Shown here in pieces: positions 26,016 through 34,400 of a stretch of 64,000 nt of DNA (position 1 is its first letter; each line of letters starts with the position of its first letter). A program made the position numbers and the translations under genes. A model generated the notes under the pieces. The model was given only the letters and a program-made list of their open reading frames with translations. It did no database searches and was not told the origin of the DNA. The stretch comes from Roseburia sp. 1XD42-69. GTDB taxonomy: Bacteria; Bacillota; Clostridia; Lachnospirales; Lachnospiraceae. The stretch covers positions 1 to 64,000 of the forward strand of contig NZ_RAZG01000022.1 of the NCBI RefSeq assembly GCF_003612565.1, read 5' to 3'.

Positions 26016-26246
26016 ATGCGGCAGATGGAATTTAAAATGGAGCGCATGGGGCTTTTAAAGGTGGGGGATGTGCTTCCCGTGACGGAGGGAAAACTTCCCA
26101 CATCCTACTATTATACTTTAGGCAAGGCTTTTGCCATGTCGGCAAATTACAAGTTTAACGAAAGGCTTTCCTCTAAGGAGGGAAAGGTGGTTTCCGTGGA
26201 GGAAACGCCCAAGGGGTATTTTGTGACAGTGGAGTTTGACGAGTAA
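26016..26246 (+). CDS. Small uncharacterised protein
   Basis: A 76-residue soluble protein, beta-rich at the end (EGKVVSVEETPKGYFVTVEFDE), possibly a small barrel. No family recognised. An ATG at 25998 is in frame, but ATG 26016 has AGGAG (26001-26005) within the preceding gene at a 10-base spacing and avoids the overlap. It is the last gene of the ATP-grasp/DUF308 operon; its 3' end contains the -35 box of the next promoter. Confidence 0.6.
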   Translation: MRQMEFKMERMGLLKVGDVLPVTEGKLPTSYYYTLGKAFAMSANYKFNERLSSKEGKVVSVEETPKGYFVTVEFDE

Positions 26247-26265
26247 AAGCAGGCTGTGCTATAAT
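26236..26265 (+). promoter_or_regulatory. Promoter of the HD-GYP gene
   Basis: TTGACG (26236-26241), 18 bases, TATAAT (26260-26265). The -35 box lies inside the end of the preceding gene. Confidence 0.6.
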
Positions 26266-26271
26266 AAGCTT

Positions 26272-26287
26272 CAGGAATGGATTCCTG
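26272..26287. promoter_or_regulatory. Palindrome at the HD-GYP transcription start
   Basis: CAGGAAT-GG-ATTCCTG, perfect 7-bp arms, begins 7 bases after the -10 box, where RNA would start. A repressor bound here would block transcription. It is also possible that it is a 5' mRNA hairpin. Confidence 0.45.
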
Positions 26288-26312
26288 CGGGCAGATTGGG
26301 TGAGGGAAATGT

Positions 26313-27365
26313 ATGAGATACGTTCCGATGAATTTGGCAGAACCGGGAATGGCATTAGGACAGGAACTCTATGACGGGGACGGACAGCTTCTGGTGGCCA
26401 GGCATTTGATTTTGGATAAGGATTATATTAAGGCTCTGGGAGATCTGGGATTTCCCGGAGTCTATATTGACGACGAATTTACGGAGGGCATTCGTATTCA
26501 GGAGGTTGTAAGCCCTGAAGTGCGCAGGGAGGCAATCCGGGGCGTGCGGGAGCTTTTTATCAGTAATGCCTACGATGAGGATGCGGCGGAGGAAGAAGCA
26601 CGGATTAAAAAGCTGGTTTTGGATGTGATAGAGGATATTTTAAGCAACGGGGATGTCATGTACAATATGCTGGATTTAAAGGTGTATGACGACTATACCT
26701 ATTTTCACTCTGTAAATGTGGCGGTGCTTTCCGTGATGATGGGTTCCCAGATGTGTATGACAAGGCAGGAGCTGACTATTTTGGCTACGGCAGCCATACT
26801 CCATGATATTGGGAAAAAGTTTTTATCCCTGGAATTGTTAAATACCCCAAAGCTTTTGGGGGCAAAGGAGAAGCAGCTTCTTTTAGACCATCCCAGGCTG
26901 GGGTTTGAATTTTTAAAACAGCATTTTCATTTTCCCAGCATGGTGTGCCTCAGCGTGCTGGAGCATCACGAGTGGTACAACGGGGAGGGATACCCCTTAC
27001 ATAAGGCGGGAAACGATATTTCTATCTATGCCAGAATTATCAAGCTGGCGGATACGGTGGATGCCATGGGTTCCAAGCGGCCTTACCACGAGCCGGCCCA
27101 GCCCTCGGAGATTGTGGAGTATATCATGGGGAGGATGGGCAGTGAGTTTGACCCCAATGTGGTGATTACCTTTTTAAATAAGATTGTGGCATACCCTGTG
27201 GGGTGTGAAGTGGAGCTTTCCAACGGGCAGCACGCCGTTGTAATGGAAAATTACAGCGATTTTGTGTTAAGGCCCAAGATAAAAATAATGGAGACGGAAA
27301 AAGTAGTGGATTTAATGCAGGATGAGAAGGCAAGAAATATTACCATTACAAGGGTATTGATATAA
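26313..27365 (+). CDS. HD-GYP domain cyclic-di-GMP phosphodiesterase
   Basis: A 350-residue protein. The N-terminal 120 residues resemble the small domain that precedes HD-GYP modules (LAEPGMALGQELYDGDGQLL). The HD-GYP domain spans about 120-290, with LHDIGK, HHEWYNGEGYP and LADTVDAM all intact, so it should cleave cyclic di-GMP. About 55 residues follow as a PilZ-like or barrel end. No signal peptide or receiver domain, so the sensing part is unknown. It ties to motility or biofilm control. Confidence 0.85.
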   Translation: MRYVPMNLAEPGMALGQELYDGDGQLLVARHLILDKDYIKALGDLGFPGVYIDDEFTEGIRIQEVVSPEVRREAIRGVRELFISNAYDEDAAEEEARIKKLVLDVIEDILSNGDVMYNMLDLKVYDDYTYFHSVNVAVLSVMMGSQMCMTRQELTILATAAILHDIGKKFLSLELLNTPKLLGAKEKQLLLDHPRLGFEFLKQHFHFPSMVCLSVLEHHEWYNGEGYPLHKAGNDISIYARIIKLADTVDAMGSKRPYHEPAQPSEIVEYIMGRMGSEFDPNVVITFLNKIVAYPVGCEVELSNGQHAVVMENYSDFVLRPKIKIMETEKVVDLMQDEKARNITITRVLI

Positions 27366-27393
27366 TTTATAAAATAGAAAGAGCGGATAAGAT

Positions 27394-27960
27394 ATGACAG
27401 TGCAGGGAAAGAGCGCTATTGACACTTTACTTGCAGAGAGTTTTAAAGAGCTTGCAATGCAGCGTTCTATTGAAAAGATAACAATTAAAGAGATTACGGA
27501 CAAGGCGGGGGTTATCCGCCCCACCTTTTATAATCATTTTCAGGATAAATATGAGCTTTTGGAATGGATTATCACAAACGACCTTTTGTGGCCCATCCAG
27601 CCCCTGGTGGAAAACCGTATGATAAAAGAGGCTCTGACCTTGTTGTTTACCAATATAGAAAAGGAGAGGGATTTTTACAGGCAGGCGGTAAAGTTAGAGG
27701 GGCAGAATTCCTTTGAATCCATTGCGGAACAAAGCGTCACAGGGGTTCTTTTGGATATTATTATGAAGAGTCCCGGCGGGGGAGCAGCAAAGTTTTCCTG
27801 GCTTACCCCGGAGCGGATTGCCACATATTATGCCAGGGACATGTGCTATGTGGTTATCAGCTGGATTAAAAGCGGATTTGTGATCTCTTCCAAAGAACTG
27901 GTGGAAATTTATCAATATATTATGCGCCGTTCCATGGATGACGTGTTGTTTGGGGAATGA
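27394..27960 (+). CDS. TetR/AcrR-family regulator (DhaS-like)
   Basis: A 188-residue regulator. The helix-turn-helix is IEKITIKEITDKAGVIRPTFYNHFQDKYELL (cited in part), and the C-terminal domain is of the TetR_C/DhaS kind common in Firmicutes. It stands 154 bases ahead of the MMPL gene on the same strand. The 12-bp inverted repeat between them (27983-28014) is a candidate operator. It likely represses the MMPL/YhgE-like genes until a membrane-active compound binds. Confidence 0.82.
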   Translation: MTVQGKSAIDTLLAESFKELAMQRSIEKITIKEITDKAGVIRPTFYNHFQDKYELLEWIITNDLLWPIQPLVENRMIKEALTLLFTNIEKERDFYRQAVKLEGQNSFESIAEQSVTGVLLDIIMKSPGGGAAKFSWLTPERIATYYARDMCYVVISWIKSGFVISSKELVEIYQYIMRRSMDDVLFGE

Positions 27961-27982
27961 CAATTTAAAATGAATGTTATGA

Positions 27983-28014
27983 CCCATATACAAAAGGGCG
28001 AATTTGTATATGGG
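27983..28014. promoter_or_regulatory. 12-bp inverted repeat, candidate TetR operator
   Basis: CCCATATACAAA (27983-27994) and TTTGTATATGGG (28003-28014) are exactly complementary around 8 bases. No T-run follows, so it is unlikely to be a terminator; the next hairpin is. The size and position suit a TetR dimer pair. Confidence 0.5.
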
Positions 28015-28030
28015 AGCGTGACACGGGGAA

Positions 28031-28063
28031 AAGATTGAATATTAACAAATTCAATCTTTTTTT
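28031..28063 (+). terminator. Terminator between tetR and the MMPL gene
   Basis: AAGATTGAAT (28031-28040), 8 bases, ATTCAATCTT (28049-28058), followed by TTTTT. The MMPL operon therefore needs its own promoter or anti-termination. Confidence 0.75.
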
Positions 28064-28114
28064 ATATGATACTTTACGTGGAAAAAATAAAAATGAAAGA
28101 GATGAAAAAGCGTA

Positions 28115-30199
28115 ATGATTAAGTTAGGAAAAGCCATTGTAAAACTAAGAATCCCCATATTGATCATCAGTTTTTTACTGTTGATTCCCACCGGGATAGG
28201 ATATCTGAACACAAGAATCAACTATGATATTCTCTCCTATCTCCCCGGGGACATTGAAACCATGAAAGGGCAGGATATCCTGCTGGAAGAGTTCGGCACA
28301 GGAGCCTTTTCGGTATGTGTCATCCAGGGAATGGAGGAAAAGCAGATTACGATTCTGGAAAATGAGCTGAAAGATGTGGATCACGTAAAAGATGTGCTGT
28401 GGTACGGAGCCATTGCAGACATTTCCGTTCCAATAGAAGTCCTTCCCACGGAAATCGGAGAGGCCCTCAAGGATGCGGAAACAGGAAGCCAGCTTATGAT
28501 TGTCACTTTTGACACATCTATGTCGGCGGATGAGACATTGAATGCCATTAAGGAAATCAGAGGGCTGACCCAGAAACAATGCCTCTTAAGCGGTATGTCG
28601 GCTGTGGTCTCAGATATCAAGATTATCTGCGAAAGCGAAGTCCCAATTTATGTAGCCATAGCCGGAGGCCTCTCAGCACTGGTATTGGCCATTACCATGG
28701 ATTCCTTCCTGATACCGGTTATCTTCCTTTTAAGTATTGGAATGGCAATTATCTATAATCTGGGAAGTAATTTTATCGCAGGTGAGATTTCCTTTATTAC
28801 TCAGGCTTTAGCAGCAGTGCTTCAGCTGGCGGTCACCATGGACTACTCCATTTTCCTGTGGCACAGTTACCAGGAAAACCAGGAGCGTTATCCGGGGGAT
28901 AAAAAGAGGGCCATGTCCCATGCGATTTCCCAGACCATCACATCCGTTGTGGGAAGCTCCATTACAACCATTGCAGGTTTTTTGGCCATGTGCTTTATGA
29001 CATTTACCCTGGGTATGGACCTTGGTGTTGTTATGGCAAAAGGAGTGGTATTTGGAGTGATTGGCTGTGTCACCATACTTCCTTCTATGATTCTTGTAAT
29101 GGATAAGGCTATAGAAAAGACAAGGCATAAAGCCCTTTTGCCGAACTTTGAACTGGGAAAATTTGTGACAAAACATTTCTGGGTGTTTATCATCGTATTT
29201 TTGGTGGTTATCGGACCGGCTTTTTACGGACAGAACCATACGCAAGTGTATTACGACCTTATGGGAACGCTGCCGGAGGACTTGGAAAGCGTACAGGCAG
29301 GCATGTCGCTGGAAGATACCTTTGAGATGGGAGCCACCCATGTGATTCTGGCAGACGCCAATATGTCCGCCAAAGACGCCTACAATATGGAAAAAGAGCT
29401 CCAGGATGTAAAAGGCGTAAAACTTGCATTGGGACTTGACGCAGTGGTAGGACCGGCTATTCCCAAAGAGTTGGTGCCGCAACATATAAAAGATGTGTTA
29501 AACAACGGAAAGTATCAGATGATTTATGTTATGTCTGAGTACAAAACAGGGACGGATGAAGTGAATGAACAGTGTGACGCCATCCGCAAAATTATAAAAG
29601 GGTATGACGAATCCATTATGCTTATCGGGGAGGCGCCCTGTACCCAGGATTTGATTACAATTACGGACCAGGATTTTAAAACCGTAAGTGCAGTGTCCAT
29701 TATCTTAATCTTTTTGATTATTGCAATAGTGTTAAAATCCGTCTCCCTTCCGGTGATACTGGTGTCTGTGATTGAGTTTGCCATATTTATCAACATGGGC
29801 ATTCCCCATTACACGGGAACGGTACTTCCCTTTATCGCTTCTATTGTAATCGGAACCATCCAGCTGGGGGCAACTGTGGATTATGCAATTTTGATGACAA
29901 ACCGTTACAAACGTGAGAGGAGCAAGGGGGCTGGTAAGAAAGAAGCTATAGAAATATCTCTAAATACTTCCCTCCCATCCGTTATGGTAAGTGCCCTTAG
30001 CTTCTTTGCGGCAACCTTTGGAGTAGGGGTATATTCCAGTATTGATATGATAAGCTCCCTGTGTGTTCTCCTTGCAAGAGGAGCAATCATCAGTCTCTTT
30101 GTGGTAGTATTTATATTGCCGGCTATGTTTGTGGTGTTTGACAAACTGATTCTTCACACAAGTATCGGATTTAAGCCGGAAAAACAGACAAATAATTAA
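28115..30199 (+). CDS. MMPL/RND-family membrane transporter
   Basis: A 694-residue protein of the RND superfamily. Two halves of six membrane segments, each with one outside domain (about residues 30-170 and 370-500). The sterol-sensing-like segment and the proton-relay aspartates (LAVTMDYSIFL and GATVDYAIL) are present in both halves. MMPL proteins export lipids or hydrophobic compounds. The ribosome site is weak (GAGATGAAA). It lies directly ahead of a YhgE-like protein, a pairing seen in Firmicutes where both are thought to act together on envelope material. Confidence 0.88.
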   Translation: MIKLGKAIVKLRIPILIISFLLLIPTGIGYLNTRINYDILSYLPGDIETMKGQDILLEEFGTGAFSVCVIQGMEEKQITILENELKDVDHVKDVLWYGAIADISVPIEVLPTEIGEALKDAETGSQLMIVTFDTSMSADETLNAIKEIRGLTQKQCLLSGMSAVVSDIKIICESEVPIYVAIAGGLSALVLAITMDSFLIPVIFLLSIGMAIIYNLGSNFIAGEISFITQALAAVLQLAVTMDYSIFLWHSYQENQERYPGDKKRAMSHAISQTITSVVGSSITTIAGFLAMCFMTFTLGMDLGVVMAKGVVFGVIGCVTILPSMILVMDKAIEKTRHKALLPNFELGKFVTKHFWVFIIVFLVVIGPAFYGQNHTQVYYDLMGTLPEDLESVQAGMSLEDTFEMGATHVILADANMSAKDAYNMEKELQDVKGVKLALGLDAVVGPAIPKELVPQHIKDVLNNGKYQMIYVMSEYKTGTDEVNEQCDAIRKIIKGYDESIMLIGEAPCTQDLITITDQDFKTVSAVSIILIFLIIAIVLKSVSLPVILVSVIEFAIFINMGIPHYTGTVLPFIASIVIGTIQLGATVDYAILMTNRYKRERSKGAGKKEAIEISLNTSLPSVMVSALSFFAATFGVGVYSSIDMISSLCVLLARGAIISLFVVVFILPAMFVVFDKLILHTSIGFKPEKQTNN

Positions 30200-30230
30200 A
30201 TCAATATATAATTTTCAGGAGGTAAAGGAA

Positions 30231-32585
30231 ATGAAATTAGCAGAGTTGAAAAGTAAATTCAAAAATAAATATGTGATTCGCATTGTGGCAGGTGTATTAA
30301 CGGTTGCCGTATTAGGCAGCAGCGCCACCGCATATACCGTGTACGGTGCAAAAAAGACGGCTGTAGACACGGCAGAGGACAGTAAGGGCCAGGACAACAG
30401 CGAGTTTGAAAATGATTTAAAGGATATGCTCTCTGACAATATTAATGTGGAGGCCAAGGAAGTAGATAAGGACGAGACGGTGTATGTCATTGCCGACAGC
30501 ACCGGAAAGGCAACCTCCACCATTGTAAGTGCATGGCTCCGGAATCCCGACGGAAAGGAGAAGCTGACAGATGCCTCTGATTTAAAGGATATCACCAATG
30601 TGAAGGGGGACGAAACCTTTACCCAGAAGGGAAGTGAGATAACCTGGGATGCGGCGGGAAGCGACATCTACTACCAGGGAACTACCTCAAAAGATACTCC
30701 CGTCACGGAAAAAATCACATATTTCCTGGATGGAAAGGAAGTTTCTCCTAAAGAAATTGCAGGAAAGAGTGGGAAAGTTAAGATTAGATTTGATTATACA
30801 AACAACGAGAAGACAAAAGCTTCTATTGCTGGCAAGGAGGAGGAAATCAACGTTCCCTTTATCGTAGTTTCCGGTATGGTGTTAGGGGATAATTTTACTA
30901 ATGTGGACGTGACAAACGGAAAAGTGATCTCTAACGGTGCGGGAAATATGGTGGTTGGTATTGCAATGCCAGGATTAAAAGACAGTTTAAATATTAAGGA
31001 AGAGGATCTCTCCGACAATATTTCCATACCCGATTATGTGGAAGTTACAGCGGACGCCGAGGACTTTGAACTGGATATGACTATGAGTATTGTCAGCAGC
31101 AGTTCCAGCTTAAATGTGGACGGTGCATTTGATTTTTCTGACCTGGACAGCAAAATCGATGATTTGACAGACGCTGTGGACAAATTATCCGACGGCTCCG
31201 GGGACCTGGCAGACGGGCTTAAAAAATTGAATGACAAAATGCCGGAATTTTCCAACGGCTTAAATGATTTGCAAAATGGTGTCAGGTCTTACACAGACGG
31301 GGCAAAGACCTTAGCCGACGGCATCAGCACATTAAAGAGCAGTTCTGGTGAGTTAATCAGCGGGGTTGACCAGTTAAAAACCAGTGTGAATACTTTGAAT
31401 AACGGAGTACAGACATTGAATAAAGCCGTGAGTGCCAAAATGAGCGATAAGGAGAAAGAGGCTGCCAGGGCTCAGGCGTCACAGGCAGCCCAGGCAGCAG
31501 TGGATGCACAGCTTGCAGACGGAAGCGAGCAGTTTAACGGCATTAAGGCCCAGGCGGCAGAACAGTTCAGGGGAACTATATTGGCAAGTAAGGATGCCAC
31601 AGTAGCCCAGGCAAGAGAAGGGGCCAATCAGGTAGTGGCAGGGAAGATGGATGCAATTAAAGGCCAGGTATACGACCAGGTGAATGCAATGGCTCCTCAG
31701 ATAACAGAGCAGTTAGCAGGATCTATAAACGGAAGTTTGGGAGGTATAAAGGATAGCGTCAGAGCCGGATTAAATGATTTGGTGTCGGCCGGGGCAATAA
31801 CAGAGCAGCAGGCAGATGCGATTGCAGCCCAGGTAGCAGAAGGTGTAAGCCAGCAGGTAGCCGCAAAAGTTCCGGAGCTTAGCGGAGCCGTTACAGAATC
31901 ACTGAAAGGTGTAGCAGGACAGACGGCGGATGCAGTGGCAAGCGGCGTGGCAAGTGAAGTTGCAGGTGCGGTAGCCGGCACAGTACTGGACGGAGTGGCA
32001 GGCCAGGCGGACACAATTGGAAATTCTGTGGCAAGTGCAGCCAGAACAGCGGCGAAGCAGGCAGCAGGCACAGCATCCGGGGAAGCGGCTATCCAGGGAG
32101 CAGAGACAGCAAAGGCAACGATTGCCTCCAACATCAACGCAAAAGACAAAAATTCCGGCCACAGCCTGGTATCCGGCATGAATGAATTAAACAAGGCAGT
32201 AAAACAGATGGCACAAAAAATGCCTACCCTGTCAAGCGGTATTGACCAGCTTTATAACGGCAGCCAGACATTGGTTTCCAACAACGGCACCATTAACGAT
32301 GGTTTAAGCAGGCTGCTCGACGGGAAAAATACCATGGCGGAGGGCGTGACGAAGTTGGCAAGCGGTTCCAGAGAGCTGGCAGACGGAGTGATTGAGTTTA
32401 ACGAAGAGGGAATTGAGAAATTGTTAGACAGCTATAACGGTGATGTGAAAGAGCTGGTTGACCGTATCCAGGCCATTATGGATGCAGGATGCGAATATGA
32501 ATCCTTTGGAGGAAAAGCGGAAGATACCGTTTCCAGCGTAAAATTCATTATTAAGACGGATGCAATAAAAGCAGATAAAGAGTAA
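30231..32585 (+). CDS. Large YhgE/Pip-like coiled-coil envelope protein
   Basis: A 784-residue protein with one N-terminal membrane segment (about 17-36) and then outside. Residues 300-410 and 655-745 contain the XXLXXGXXXLXXG-type repeats of YhgE/Pip proteins (for example LSDGSGDLADGLKKL, LASGSRELADGV). Between them (about 405-640) is an Ala/Gln-rich helical stretch. Unlike canonical YhgE/Pip there are no C-terminal membrane segments. AGGAGG precedes the start. I infer a long outside rod that partners the MMPL transporter upstream. Base composition rises with the Ala-rich part. Confidence 0.75.
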   Translation: MKLAELKSKFKNKYVIRIVAGVLTVAVLGSSATAYTVYGAKKTAVDTAEDSKGQDNSEFENDLKDMLSDNINVEAKEVDKDETVYVIADSTGKATSTIVSAWLRNPDGKEKLTDASDLKDITNVKGDETFTQKGSEITWDAAGSDIYYQGTTSKDTPVTEKITYFLDGKEVSPKEIAGKSGKVKIRFDYTNNEKTKASIAGKEEEINVPFIVVSGMVLGDNFTNVDVTNGKVISNGAGNMVVGIAMPGLKDSLNIKEEDLSDNISIPDYVEVTADAEDFELDMTMSIVSSSSSLNVDGAFDFSDLDSKIDDLTDAVDKLSDGSGDLADGLKKLNDKMPEFSNGLNDLQNGVRSYTDGAKTLADGISTLKSSSGELISGVDQLKTSVNTLNNGVQTLNKAVSAKMSDKEKEAARAQASQAAQAAVDAQLADGSEQFNGIKAQAAEQFRGTILASKDATVAQAREGANQVVAGKMDAIKGQVYDQVNAMAPQITEQLAGSINGSLGGIKDSVRAGLNDLVSAGAITEQQADAIAAQVAEGVSQQVAAKVPELSGAVTESLKGVAGQTADAVASGVASEVAGAVAGTVLDGVAGQADTIGNSVASAARTAAKQAAGTASGEAAIQGAETAKATIASNINAKDKNSGHSLVSGMNELNKAVKQMAQKMPTLSSGIDQLYNGSQTLVSNNGTINDGLSRLLDGKNTMAEGVTKLASGSRELADGVIEFNEEGIEKLLDSYNGDVKELVDRIQAIMDAGCEYESFGGKAEDTVSSVKFIIKTDAIKADKE

Positions 32586-32597
32586 AGGATGTAAGAT

Positions 32598-33185
32598 ATG
32601 GATTGGCCGGAGAATCTGCTGATTCTGCTGGGCATATCACTGGATATTTTTGCCGGCATGGAATGTAAAGGCTCCCTGCTGGCAAAAATAGAAAAAAAAC
32701 AGTTGGTACTGGCCTGTGCAGTTGTCAGCGTATGGCAGGCAGCTGCCTTATTTGCAGGAAATTTTCTTTCCACCCTCCTTTTGAAAAAGGATGGGATAGC
32801 GGAAAATGAGATGTTTATCGGAAGTGTGATAGCCGTTGCCATTTTTGTGTGCCTGGGAGTAAGGCTTATGTCTAAGGCAATTAAAAACGAGGCGGTTCAG
32901 GAGCGCAGGGAGGCGGGAATCAAGGTCACAAATTATGTCCAAATGGTAAAAGTTGCAGGGTTTTATACATTATTGACAGGAATCGCTTTTGGATTTGTGG
33001 GGACAAAACTTATAGATACGGTAATCATGATGGCAGTTTTTTCCGTGCTGGTGGTAATCGGAGGATTGTATACAGGATATCATTTCGGCTTCCAGCAAAA
33101 AAACAAGGCATATATTGCAGGGGCGGTATTATTGTGGCTGGCAGGGGCTGATATTGTTTTGAGGAATGTGCTGCAGGTGATATAA
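32598..33185 (+). CDS. MntP-like six-segment membrane protein
   Basis: A 195-residue protein with six membrane segments. The first (ENLLILLGISLDIFAGME) and fourth (FYTLLTGIAFGF) resemble the duplicated halves of the MntP/LysE-like metal efflux fold, where an aspartate in the first helix (here D16) binds the metal. The match is partial, so manganese export is only one option. It begins 12 bases after the YhgE-like gene and should be cotranscribed; it could equally serve that system. Confidence 0.5.
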   Translation: MDWPENLLILLGISLDIFAGMECKGSLLAKIEKKQLVLACAVVSVWQAAALFAGNFLSTLLLKKDGIAENEMFIGSVIAVAIFVCLGVRLMSKAIKNEAVQERREAGIKVTNYVQMVKVAGFYTLLTGIAFGFVGTKLIDTVIMMAVFSVLVVIGGLYTGYHFGFQQKNKAYIAGAVLLWLAGADIVLRNVLQVI

Positions 33186-33299
33186 AACAATAAAAAAATC
33201 AGGCGCTTGCTTTTTATTCAATACTTTCATATAATGAGGATACAATAGTTGTACATTTACATGGGCAGCAGGGATGTTTCACAGGGAGGTAAATATCGT

Positions 33300-34274
33300 A
33301 TGGACATTTTTCTTATGAAACCCAAAATAGACTTTGCTTTCAAGGAAATCATGACAGACGAAAAGGCACGTGTAGGTTTCTTGTCCGCCATACTAAAGCT
33401 AAACCCTGCTGATATCAAAGAAACCCGGCTTTTGAATACAAATCTCCGGAAAATCCATGGGGATGACAAACTGGGGATTCTTGATGTACGTGTTCTTATG
33501 AATGACGATACGGAAATCGATATTGAAGTCCAGCTTGCAAAGCTGACAGTATGGGCAGAGCGTTCTTTGTTTTATCTATCAAAGATGTATACAGACCAGA
33601 TTAGCTCCGGTGATGATTATGCCAGGTTTAAAAAATGTGTCAGCATATCCATTCTGGATTTTGTATTATTTGACGATTCGGATGAGTTTTATTCCTGTTT
33701 TCACATTGCTGAGGATACGAGGCATACGCTGCTCACAGATAAAATGGAATTCCATGTATTAGAGCTTCCCAAGATTTCCGGGGAGCTGAAAGCGGAGAGC
33801 AGCAATCTTCTTTTATGGGCAAAGTTTATTAATGCAGAGCAGAAGGAGGAATTTGACATGATTGCAGAAAAAGATCCTTATATTGAAAGCGCTTATCAAA
33901 AACTCCAGATTATCAGCCAGGACAAACAGAAACGTTTAGAATATGAAGCACGTGAGAAAGCCGTAAGAGACCATAACCAGTTTATCCGTGAAGCGGAAGC
34001 CCGCGGGTTGTCTATTGGGAGGGAAACAGGTTTAAAAGAAGGCCTAAAAGAGGGCCTAAAGGAAGGCCGCAAGGAAGGTCTGAAGGAAGGCCGCAAGGAA
34101 GGTCTGAAAGAAGGCCTAAAGGAAGGCCGCAAGGAAGGCTTAAAAGAAGGGATTTGCGCAATGCACTCTGTTCTTATGGAGATAGGTACACCATATTCAG
34201 AGGTATTGGATATAATCTCCTCTAAATTTGAGGTTTCAAGAGAGTATATAAAATCATGTGTGGAAGATAAATAA
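33300..34274 (+). CDS. Rpn-family PD-(D/E)XK nuclease with tandem repeat
   Basis: A 324-residue protein of the Rpn/YhgA-like family (recombination-promoting nuclease, PD-(D/E)XK fold). The nuclease core is residues 1-130, with ILDVRV and EIDIEVQ carrying the acidic residues and Q/K. From about residue 244 the four-residue unit GLKE/GRKE repeats ten times and forms a charged helix; a C-terminal helical end follows. Start ATG 33300 follows GGGAGG; an upstream frame is open. Such genes are often multicopy and mobile in gut Clostridia, with a suspected role in recombination or phage defence. Confidence 0.85.
   Translation: MDIFLMKPKIDFAFKEIMTDEKARVGFLSAILKLNPADIKETRLLNTNLRKIHGDDKLGILDVRVLMNDDTEIDIEVQLAKLTVWAERSLFYLSKMYTDQISSGDDYARFKKCVSISILDFVLFDDSDEFYSCFHIAEDTRHTLLTDKMEFHVLELPKISGELKAESSNLLLWAKFINAEQKEEFDMIAEKDPYIESAYQKLQIISQDKQKRLEYEAREKAVRDHNQFIREAEARGLSIGRETGLKEGLKEGLKEGRKEGLKEGRKEGLKEGLKEGRKEGLKEGICAMHSVLMEIGTPYSEVLDIISSKFEVSREYIKSCVEDK
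34029..34148 (+). repeat. Ten-copy 12-bp tandem repeat inside the Rpn gene
   Basis: Ten consecutive 12-base units coding GLKE or GRKE in the order L L L R L R L L R L. The unit is a multiple of three, so copy-number changes alter length without frameshift. Synonymous differences show that units have been duplicated in blocks. Confidence 0.9.
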
Positions 34275-34292
34275 TATCATAGCTGTATAGCT

Positions 34293-34343
34293 GCAGCCTT
34301 TTATGACACGTAAAAGTGTCGTAAGCGGCTGCTTTTCCTTTTT
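34293..34343 (+). terminator. Terminator after the Rpn gene
   Basis: An outer stem GCAGCC (34293-34298) with GGCTGC (34327-34332) and an inner stem GACAC/GTGTC (34305-34320) are followed by TTTTCCTTTTT. Confidence 0.75.
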
Positions 34344-34400
34344 CAGGGATTGCTGCAAAGAAAGGTTGTATGAAACCGTCGGAAGCTTTGGAGGATGCGT

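Noticed and set aside
28808-29485. Minus-strand reading frame of 225 codons
   Set aside because: It lies inside the MMPL gene, has no ribosome site, and reads as a low-complexity His/Cys-rich product with no family resemblance.
31697-32194. Long minus-strand reading frame of 165 codons
   Set aside because: It is antisense to the Ala/Gln-rich part of the YhgE-like gene, where biased codons keep the opposite strand open. It has no ribosome site.
34029-34148. CRISPR-like array
   Set aside because: The repeats are 12 bp, directly adjacent with no spacers, and in frame within a protein gene. No cas genes are in the window.
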